Source: Patescibacteria group bacterium (GTDB lineage: Bacteria > Patescibacteriota > Patescibacteriia > Patescibacteriales > WJLG01). Taken from it: DNA of 33,186 nucleotides. Every line of letters begins with the position of its first letter. The first letter of the stretch is position 1. The DNA lies in NCBI GenBank assembly GCA_028707065.1, contig JAQTUZ010000001.1, positions 65,551 through 98,736 of the forward strand, read 5' to 3'. Below are positions 28,276 to 33,186 of the stretch, in pieces. The position numbers and the translations under genes were made by a program. The notes under the pieces are model-generated. The model was not told the DNA's origin and did not search any database. It worked only from the letters and a program-made list of their open reading frames with translations.

Positions 28276-28333
28276 CGCTAATTTTAATGATTATGTTTAA
28301 AATTTTTGGCGGCTAAAATCCGGTGGGGAGATT

Positions 28334-28726
28334 TTATTTGCCGCCGGTCAATTGAGTGCCGATAAAGGTGGTGATGGCATAGGCCGAGAGCACGATGACG
28401 AGGCCGATTACCGCGGCGATCAAGATTTCTTTGGCTTTTTCCACTTCTTGTTCGTTGCCTTGGGCCAGCATCCAGCGCAAACCGCCGTAGATAACCAATA
28501 AAAAGAAAATGACGCCCAATAAGGAAAGAACGGCGCCGACGACCGTGCCGGTTATTTGCTGCGGGGTTCTGTCGATCAGCGTCCCCTTGGATTCGGTCAG
28601 GCCGTAATTTCCGGGCGGCGTCGCTGGCGCCTCGGTCTGGGCGAAAACCGGCAAGGAAAAGAAAGGCAAGACGAAAAATACGAAAATTGCCGATAAGATA
28701 CCGATTTTTTTGGCGATCACAAACAT
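28334..28726 (-). CDS. VirB2/TrbC-like pilin paralogue 2
   Basis: 130 residues. Signal peptide KKIGILSAIFVFFVLPFFSL to VFAQ; Pro/Thr-rich linker EAPATPPGNYGLTESKG; TM1 GTVVGAVLSLLGVIFFLLVI; loop LRWMLAQGNEQEVEKAKEIL, in which the usual TAEG is LAQG; TM2 AVIGLVIVLSAYAITTFIGT. It ends LTGGK. The gap of nearly 200 bases upstream, before paralogue 1, holds palindromes. Confidence 0.82.
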   Translation of the reverse strand: MFVIAKKIGILSAIFVFFVLPFFSLPVFAQTEAPATPPGNYGLTESKGTLIDRTPQQITGTVVGAVLSLLGVIFFLLVIYGGLRWMLAQGNEQEVEKAKEILIAAVIGLVIVLSAYAITTFIGTQLTGGK

Positions 28727-28774
28727 ATTTTTGAAAGCTAATGGTTTTTTACTGCTCTGGACACAAAATCAGAA

Positions 28775-28917
28775 TCACCCCTTTAGAACCACCCCCAGAC
28801 CCCTTCTTGAAAAGGAGGGGAGATTTTTAAAAGGAGGGGAAATTCTGTCCAAGGCAGTGAGTCTTACTTTAGGAATAAGACCCACTAATTTTCCTAAAAC
28901 TAGTTTTGGAAAAATTA
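28775..28917. repeat. Palindromic spacer between pilin paralogues 1 and 2
   Basis: It contains CCCCTTCTTGAAAAGGAGGGG-like inverted words (28799-28820) akin to the internal arms of the MITE-like element, then GTCTTA/TAAGAC (28861-28890) and TTTTCC...GGAAAA (28890-28915) hairpins. No gene. It may terminate or stabilise the paralogue 1 transcript, letting that pilin be made in larger amounts. Confidence 0.55.
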
Positions 28918-29304
28918 CTAAGTCGTTGGTATGCCTGTCGCCGTAAGCAGACTATTAAGGACAAAGGTGGCGATTCCCCAGGAAGCTAAGATAATGATCA
29001 AACCGATGATGCCGGCCATCAAGACTTTCTTGGCATCTTCAATTTGCTCTTCATTGCCGGCCGCCGTCATCCACTTAAAACCGCCGATCAGAATGATAAC
29101 TACCGCCAAAACACCCAAGAAGCCCAAGGCGATCTGAATTATCAATCCCGCCATTTTTCGCGGGTCATTGGTGCCCAGACCGGTCACGCTGTTGTTGACG
29201 TAGTTAGTTCCCAAATCCAGAGCCAAAGCTGGCATGGCCAGAACCGGTACCGCGATGGTCAGAACCATGGCGACGATCATCAGACTTTTTAACATTTTGT
29301 TCAT
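28918..29304 (-). CDS. VirB2/TrbC-like pilin paralogue 1 (first and best-expressed looking)
   Basis: 128 residues. Signal peptide KMLKSLMIVAMVLTIAVPVL to ALALD; mature start DLGTNYVNNSVTGLGTNDPR; TM1 IIQIALGFLGVLAVVIILIG; loop FKWMTAAGNEEQIEDAKKVL; TM2 GIIGLIIILASWGIATFVLN. It is the most diverged member (Trp in TM2, AAG in the loop). A very strong Shine-Dalgarno GGAGG (29315-29311) precedes its ATG, and an imperfect hairpin AAAGRCAC/GTGYCTTT (29321-29342) lies in the leader. This suggests it is the major subunit; that is inference. Confidence 0.83.
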   Translation of the reverse strand: MNKMLKSLMIVAMVLTIAVPVLAMPALALDLGTNYVNNSVTGLGTNDPRKMAGLIIQIALGFLGVLAVVIILIGGFKWMTAAGNEEQIEDAKKVLMAGIIGLIIILASWGIATFVLNSLLTATGIPTT

Positions 29305-29428
29305 AATTCACCTCCCCTCTAAAGACACCCTGAAAGTGCCTTTAATTAGTTTATTAACATACCATAATTTTAGCACAAAGTTTTTTAAAGAACAATTGGC
29401 ATTTGCCAAAGAATGACGTTGAAAGTTT

Positions 29429-29499
29429 AGAACAAGGAGCAAAGAACAAAGAACAGTTTGAACAGCGTCTTGTTCCTTGCTCTTTGTTCTATGTTCTTG
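29429..29499. repeat. Inverted GAACAAGGAGCAAAGAAC-type repeat
   Basis: Left words AACAAGGAGCAAAGAACA and right words TGTTCCTTGCTCTTTGTT pair over about 18 bp with two mismatches. It lies between the divergent pilin array and M23 peptidase gene, so it is not simply a terminator of either. Confidence 0.65.
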
Positions 29500-29509
29500 C
29501 CAGGTAAGA

Positions 29510-29538
29510 TTGACTCGGCTCTTCCAAAATGTTAAGAT
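29510..29538 (+). promoter_or_regulatory. Promoter of the LysM/M23 peptidase gene
   Basis: TTGACT (29510-29515), 17-bp spacer, TAAGAT (29533-29538); an AGAGGTG Shine-Dalgarno lies at 29584-29590. Confidence 0.7.
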
Positions 29539-29610
29539 AAATCGTATAAATCGAATAAATTAATCAACAAATCTATCGCGAAAAGAGGTGAAATTTTCAA
29601 AAAAATAATC

Positions 29611-30960
29611 GTGGAAATTCTGCTGGTGATCATGAAGCTGCTGGCCTTGACCAAGACCGTTTTGGCAGCTTTTTTGTCATTTGTCTTTAAGCCGATATTT
29701 TTCCTGCTCAATTTCATTTTTTTGAAGCTGTTCGCCAAAATTTATTTGGCTTATTTTTCTTTTGCCAAAAAGATCGGTTGGAGCCGGGTGGGAGGAAATT
29801 TCTTTTCCTTTTTATTGAGTCGGAAAACCGCGCATATTTTATTGGCCATTTTAACGGTGATAGTTTGTTTTTCCGGAATCATGAGCCAGCGATCCGATGC
29901 CAAATCTCTTTTTGACAACGCCAATAAAACCATTATTTCCGGATTAATCGCCAGCGAATTTAGCAATACCGATGAGGGCGACCTGATTGAAGAAACCGCG
30001 AATACGGGCGTGGCCATGCCGGGCAGGGGGACGCAATATTTGGATAATAGCGAAGTGGCGACGAAGCAAATGTCTATCTCCACTTCCACTCCGGCCGAAG
30101 AGGAAACCACTTTGGCCGATCTGGGTTCGCAAAATGACGGGATGCTGGTCAAGCCGGAAGTGGCAACGACCGCTAAGAGCAAAAAGACCCGCAAGGCCTC
30201 GATTAATTACACGGTTTTGCCCGGCGATACCGTCAGTTCCATCGCCGTTAATTTCGATATCAGCGTCAATACGATCCTTTGGGAAAATAGTTTAAGCGCT
30301 ACCAGCCTGATCAGGCCGGGCGATGCTTTGGTCATTTTGCCCGCCTCGGGGGTTACTTATAAAGTCGCTAAGGGCGAAACGCTGGGGGCGATCGCCAATA
30401 AATTCGGCGTTGATGCCAATGATATTTTAACTGTCAATAATTTGCCCGAAGACAGCAAGCTGTCGCTGGGGCAAAAACTTTTCATTCCGGGAGGAAGACA
30501 AATTTATTACGCGCCGGCCCAGTCCAAGGTGGCTTCGGCCTATAATCCGCTGGAGGTGATCAAGGGCTTGTTAAGCCCGAGCAAGGCAGTCACTACGGCC
30601 GGCAAGATGCTCTGGCCGACGGTTGGGCACTATATTACCCAATACTTCACTTGGAGGCATAAAGGCGTGGATATTGCCAATAAATCAGGCACGCCGGTTT
30701 ACGCCGCGGAATCGGGAACCGTAATTGACGCGGGCTGGAGCAAGTCCGGCTATGGCAATAAGATTGACATTGATCATGGCGGGGGCATGTTCACCCGCTA
30801 TGGCCACGCCTCCAGATTGTTAGTTAAAAAAGGCGATGTGGTGAACAAGGGCGACGTGATCATGCTGATGGGTTCGACCGGCAAGTCAACCGGCCCGCAC
30901 CTTCACTTTGAAATACACATCAACGGCAAGACTTATAATCCGCTGGATTATTTGAGATAA
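29611..30960 (+). CDS. Membrane-anchored LysM/M23 peptidoglycan endopeptidase
   Basis: About 449 residues from GTG 29611. The start is uncertain: the Shine-Dalgarno at 29584-29590 fits a non-ATG start nearer 29600 better, and ATG 29632 is another option. The N-terminus has two hydrophobic stretches (about 8-50 and 72-92), then a Thr/Ser/Glu-rich linker. Two LysM domains follow: YTVLPGDTVSSIAVNFDISV near 200 and YKVAKGETLGAIANKFGVDA near 250. The M23 metallopeptidase domain fills about 335-449, with zinc ligands in WRHKGVDIANK (His, Asp) and GPHLHFEIH (His-X-His). It would cleave peptidoglycan cross-links at the cell surface, acting in division or envelope remodelling. Confidence 0.9.
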   Translation: MEILLVIMKLLALTKTVLAAFLSFVFKPIFFLLNFIFLKLFAKIYLAYFSFAKKIGWSRVGGNFFSFLLSRKTAHILLAILTVIVCFSGIMSQRSDAKSLFDNANKTIISGLIASEFSNTDEGDLIEETANTGVAMPGRGTQYLDNSEVATKQMSISTSTPAEEETTLADLGSQNDGMLVKPEVATTAKSKKTRKASINYTVLPGDTVSSIAVNFDISVNTILWENSLSATSLIRPGDALVILPASGVTYKVAKGETLGAIANKFGVDANDILTVNNLPEDSKLSLGQKLFIPGGRQIYYAPAQSKVASAYNPLEVIKGLLSPSKAVTTAGKMLWPTVGHYITQYFTWRHKGVDIANKSGTPVYAAESGTVIDAGWSKSGYGNKIDIDHGGGMFTRYGHASRLLVKKGDVVNKGDVIMLMGSTGKSTGPHLHFEIHINGKTYNPLDYLR

Positions 30961-30987
30961 AAAACATAATCCGAACCCACAAAATAT

Positions 30988-31071
30988 CCGAATACTACGA
31001 ACATTTTTGCGAATATTTTGTTCGGTTCGCGGAGTTCGTAGTATTCGGATATAATTCGTAGTATTCGGATT
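30988..31071. repeat. CGAATACTACGAA inverted and direct repeats
   Basis: ATCCGAATACTACGAAC (30988-31004) is the reverse complement of GTTCGTAGTATTCGGAT (31034-31050), and a further ATTCGTAGTATTCGGATT follows at 31053-31070. The hairpin can end the M23 transcript, though no clean T run follows. Confidence 0.7.
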
Positions 31072-31082
31072 ATAAATAAATT

Positions 31083-31334
31083 ATGAATATTCTTTTGGGA
31101 ATAATTATGGCCGTGGTCGGCGCGCTGATCACCATCAAATCCGAGGCCATGCTTAATATGTTCGGCCGCGTCGCTTTTTTTGAAAAATATCTGGGTACCG
31201 AAGGCGGCACCAGATTGGGCTACAAGCTTTTGGGGATTTTGGTTTTTTTAATCGGAGTGATGGTGATGACTAACGTGTTCGGGGAATTTATGCTCTGGCT
31301 GCTGTCGCCGTTAATTAATGCGGGGAGGGGATAA
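31083..31334 (+). CDS. Small membrane protein, two TM helices
   Basis: 83 residues. TM1 is MNILLGIIMAVVGALITIKS and TM2 is LLGILVFLIGVMVMTNVFGE; between them lies a conserved-looking soluble turn MLNMFGRVAFFEKYLGTEGG TRLGYK with Phe/Gly/Lys. I know no family name. The compact plan (short TM, amphipathic Glu/Lys loop, TM) recurs in small CPR membrane proteins. It stands between palindromic repeats and the tRNA cluster without obvious operon partners. Confidence 0.7.
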   Translation: MNILLGIIMAVVGALITIKSEAMLNMFGRVAFFEKYLGTEGGTRLGYKLLGILVFLIGVMVMTNVFGEFMLWLLSPLINAGRG

Positions 31335-31342
31335 TTAGATAA

Positions 31343-31453
31343 AATATCAAATATCAAATAACCAATATCAAAAAAATATTTTAATAGATAAATATTCAAA
31401 GATCCTTTAACTTGTATATTTATTGGATATTTGATATTAATTATTGGTTATTT
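31343..31453. repeat. AAATATCAAATAACCAATATC inverted words
   Basis: Left words (TATCAAATATCAAATAACCA) and right words (TTGGATATTTGATATTAATT, then ATTGGTTATTT) are largely complementary, framing an AT-rich middle. It lies after the small membrane protein gene and before the interrupted tRNA. Confidence 0.6.
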
Positions 31454-31464
31454 ACGATTAGTTC

Positions 31465-31659
31465 GGGCCAGTAGCTCAGTTGGTACCCCGTCATTCGACG
31501 GGGCAGGGAGCGCCGTCCCGCACCTTTTTTTGGGGATATAGCTCAGTGGTAGAGCATCGCGTTTGCAACGCGAGGGTCAGGAGTTCGAGTCTCCTTATCT
31601 CCACAAAAAGGTGCGGGACAACGCGGAGGCAAGGAGTTCTAACCCCCTCTGGTCCACCA
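31465..31659 (+). other. Interrupted tRNA gene enclosing tRNA-Ala
   Basis: The ends make a tRNA: acceptor GGGCCAG (31465-31471) pairs with CTGGTCC (31649-31655), discriminator A and an encoded CCA (31657-31659). T arm AGGAG-TTCTAAC-CCCCT (one mismatch); D-stem strands GCTC (31474-31477) and GAGC (31508-31511). The D-loop after AGTTGGTA carries a CCCCGTC/GACGGGG hairpin (31486-31503). The anticodon arm is opened by a 15-bp perfect inverted repeat, 31515-31529 with 31605-31619, and an intact tRNA-Ala lies between the arms. Outside it remain CC (31513-31514) and GG (31625-31626), with AACGC unpaired on the 3' side. The outer anticodon cannot be read. Confidence 0.6.
31532..31603 (+). tRNA. tRNA-Ala(TGC)
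   Basis: 72 nt. Acceptor GGGGATA/TATCTCC with the G3-U70 wobble pair that marks tRNA-Ala, D arm GCTC...GAGC, anticodon arm TCGCG-TTTGCAA-CGCGA (anticodon TGC), T arm AGGAG-TTCGAGT-CTCCT, discriminator A; CCA not encoded. It begins right after a run of seven T and is nested in another tRNA-like sequence. Confidence 0.95.
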
Positions 31660-31669
31660 AAAATTAATT

Positions 31670-32188
31670 ATGAAAGAAAAATTTATTTGTGGAACGAAAA
31701 AATATCTTTTGGAGTGGGGCAATATCACGTTACCGGTTTTGTTGAAAGAATTGCCGCGGGAAATTGAAGTTGAGGGGTACAGGTTGGCGCTGAAATCGTC
31801 GTTCCATGTCAGCTTGGTTTGCCCGGGGAAAATCATCGAGAAAAATAATATTTCAATTAAGAATTTTGCCGATCTGGTCATCAAAGACTTTTGTGAATTT
31901 ACCAAAGACCATGATGTTTCGCTAACCGGTTATCGCGACGAATTTCGATTTGTAGCGCAAAATGAAAGACGCACGGTAGTCATGATGGTGAAGGTATCTA
32001 ATTTGGACAGCTTCTTTGATTTGTTGAACCGGAAGTATGATTTAAAGCTAGAGGTGCCGCCGACTCATATCACTCTTTATACTCTTCAATCGGATATTGG
32101 CATTTATTTAACCGATCAAAAGGATTTAAAACAATTTACCAAAATAATTAAGAGCCCGATAAAATTGCCGGATTTGGGCGAAGTGTAA
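31670..32188 (+). CDS. 2H-phosphoesterase-like protein
   Basis: 172 residues. Two His-X-(Ser/Thr)-Leu motifs, the hallmark of the 2H phosphoesterase (LigT/2'-5' RNA ligase) superfamily, are present: FHVSLVC near residues 45-51 and THITLYTL near 132-139. Between them lies a beta/alpha region (FRFVAQNERRTVVMMVKVSN, DSFFDLLNRKYDLKLEVPP). The first motif has Ser in place of Thr. 2H enzymes cut cyclic phosphates or 2'-5' bonds and some act in tRNA end repair. Its position 11 bases after the interrupted tRNA is suggestive, but a link is only inference. Confidence 0.7.
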   Translation: MKEKFICGTKKYLLEWGNITLPVLLKELPREIEVEGYRLALKSSFHVSLVCPGKIIEKNNISIKNFADLVIKDFCEFTKDHDVSLTGYRDEFRFVAQNERRTVVMMVKVSNLDSFFDLLNRKYDLKLEVPPTHITLYTLQSDIGIYLTDQKDLKQFTKIIKSPIKLPDLGEV

Positions 32189-32218
32189 TCGAGTGATGAT
32201 CTCAATTTGATTAAATCT

Positions 32219-33163
32219 ATGCGGATAAAAAACAAAACCTTGTTTTTATTGCTGGCGGGTTTTGTTTTTTTAATTTTGGTGGCTAAGCTGCATTTCGGGG
32301 CGGATCAAAAATTAACGGCCGACGAGGCGGTTAGCGCAAATTTGGCGCAAGCGGAATTGAGCCAGCAAGAAATTTATGCCACGAGCTCTTCCGAGACAGA
32401 ACATCCTGTCTACATAACACACCCCGTCGCCGCGGCGGCGCCACCCCTCTCCCACGCATCGCTTCGCTTTGCGGGGCAGGCAAGAGGGGACTTAAATTAT
32501 GAATATTTTCAAGTGGTAAAAGTTGTTGACGGCGATACGATCGATATAATAATGAATGGCAAGACCGAGCGGTTGAGATTAATCGGCATCAATACGCCGG
32601 AAGTGGTTGATCCGCGGAAGCCGGTGGAATGTTTTGGCCGAGAGGCTTCTGACAATGCCAAAAAATTATTAGCCGGACAGGAAGTGAGAATTGCCGCCGA
32701 TCCGAGCCAGGATGATCGGGATAAATATGGCAGATTATTAAGATATGTCTGGCGGCAAGATGGATTATTTTATAATTTGGCGGCGATCAAAGACGGCTTT
32801 GCTTATGAATATACATATGACCTTCCTTATATATATCAAAAAGAATTCAAAGAAGCGCAAAAATACGCTCAAGAAAATAAATTGGGATTATGGGCCGATG
32901 GTGCTTGCGGCCTAAAAAACATTGGCAGCGGCAATGTTGCGGCAACAAGTTCGACCGGAGAAAAATGTCTGATCAAAGGGAATATCAGTTCGACCGGTCC
33001 CGCCTCCGCCAAGGCTTCGGCGGACAAGGAGAAGATTTATCATGTGCCTGGTTGTGATTATTATAATCAGACGGTTATCAGCGAAGATAAGGGTGAAAGA
33101 TGGTTTTGCAGCGAAGCGGAAGCAATCGCGGCTGGCTGGCGCAAGGCAAAAAATTGTCCGTAA
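32219..33163 (+). CDS. Membrane-anchored micrococcal nuclease-like protein with in-frame palindromic insertions
   Basis: 314 residues from ATG 32219. An N-terminal TM anchor (TLFLLLAGFVFLILVAKLHF) and linker precede an SNase domain at about 98-230: VVKVVDGDTIDIIMNGKTER, LRLIGINTPEVVDP with the catalytic-type Arg and Asp, ECFGREASDNAKKLL, then DRDKYGRLLRYVW and EYTYDLPY. The end carries an Ada-like zinc-type module (YHVPGCDYYNQ, RWFCSEAEAIAAGWRKAKNC). Two stretches look inserted: residues about 66-92 (HPVAAAAPPLSHASLRFAGQ), encoded by a copy of the MITE-like arm, and GPASAKASADKE, encoded by a hairpin. Both lie outside the conserved domains. Nuclease of exported or surface location, probably degrading DNA/RNA for uptake (inference). 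Confidence 0.88.
   Translation: MRIKNKTLFLLLAGFVFLILVAKLHFGADQKLTADEAVSANLAQAELSQQEIYATSSSETEHPVYITHPVAAAAPPLSHASLRFAGQARGDLNYEYFQVVKVVDGDTIDIIMNGKTERLRLIGINTPEVVDPRKPVECFGREASDNAKKLLAGQEVRIAADPSQDDRDKYGRLLRYVWRQDGLFYNLAAIKDGFAYEYTYDLPYIYQKEFKEAQKYAQENKLGLWADGACGLKNIGSGNVAATSSTGEKCLIKGNISSTGPASAKASADKEKIYHVPGCDYYNQTVISEDKGERWFCSEAEAIAAGWRKAKNCP
32414..32493. mobile_element. Partial MITE-like copy inside the nuclease gene
   Basis: Starts ATAACACACCCCG, as the terminus of 11402-11581, then has a CGCCGCGGCGGCG palindrome, CCACCCCTCTC and, after a CGC-rich hairpin, AAGAGGGGACTT. The reading frame of the nuclease stays open across about 80 bases. Confidence 0.7.
33005..33024. repeat. In-frame hairpin in the nuclease gene (SAKASADK type)
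   Basis: TCCGCC (33005-33010) pairs with GGCGGA (33019-33024) around an 8-nt loop. The stretch encodes SAKASADK between the SNase domain and the Cys-rich tail. Confidence 0.7.
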
Positions 33164-33186
33164 ATAGTCCTGTACAAATCATTAAA

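Overview
The window reads as a chromosomal stretch of a Patescibacteria (Candidate Phyla Radiation) bacterium, most likely of the Parcubacteria type. This is inference from gene content: short compact genes, many small secreted or membrane proteins without close named relatives, an SMC of only 873 residues, tandem VirB2/TrbC-like pilins, and short GC-rich palindromes scattered between and inside genes. The code is the standard bacterial one, and sigma70-type promoters and Rho-independent terminators are easy to see. Most tRNA genes here do not encode the 3' CCA.

Layout. 1-6468 (minus strand): a secreted protein running off the left edge, yraN, a small membrane protein, then a run of methyltransferase, RodZ-like HTH membrane protein and pilin-like protein, an orphan sugar-binding lipoprotein, and comM/yifB. 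6688-7260: an isolated plus-strand orphan gene with its own promoter and terminator. 7310-8635: a MerR-HTH/GHKL-ATPase gene with a STAS-like partner, bracketed by two direct copies of a GC-rich palindrome. 8661-11282: smc. 11402-14614: a 180-bp MITE-like element, a CMP kinase, rplS, a free-standing LAGLIDADG endonuclease, tRNA-Leu, a membrane-anchored methyltransferase, and an interrupted tRNA with tRNA-Val inside it. 14743-19287: an aromatic amino-acid block, with aroA divergent from ilvE-like aminotransferase, a TyrA-PheA fusion and tsaE. 19326-21248 (minus): a kinase-like protein, a small protein, lspA and a DksA-type zinc protein. 21379-23181 (plus): the canonical rpmH-rnpA-yidD-yidC cluster. 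23310-25504: a 3D-domain exoprotein, tRNA-Cys with a degenerating tail array, a likely replication origin with DnaA boxes, and an apparently non-coding transcription unit. 25571-26593: a tiny ORF and an orphan lipoprotein. 26627-29304 (minus): six tandem VirB2-like pilin paralogues. 29510-33163 (plus): a LysM/M23 peptidase, a small membrane protein, a second interrupted tRNA with tRNA-Ala inside it, a 2H phosphoesterase-like protein and a membrane-anchored micrococcal nuclease carrying palindromic insertions in its reading frame.

How the parts fit. The rpmH-rnpA-yidD-yidC cluster, the DnaA boxes and the long AT-rich stretch fit an oriC neighbourhood. The pilins, M23 peptidase, 3D-domain protein, signal peptidase II and lipoproteins belong to the cell envelope and surface. 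AroA, aminotransferase and TyrA-PheA give the late steps of Phe/Tyr synthesis, which is unusual for this reduced lineage.

The most striking signal concerns tRNA genes and palindromes. Double-hairpin elements sit exactly in the D-loop or T-loop of tRNA sequences. In two places an intact tRNA (Val, Ala) lies between inverted repeats that interrupt the anticodon arm of another tRNA whose acceptor stem still pairs. The related hairpins inside rplS and the nuclease gene keep the reading frame. This looks like a structure-guided insertion system, or a set of split/nested tRNAs, and I do not recognise it as a described system.
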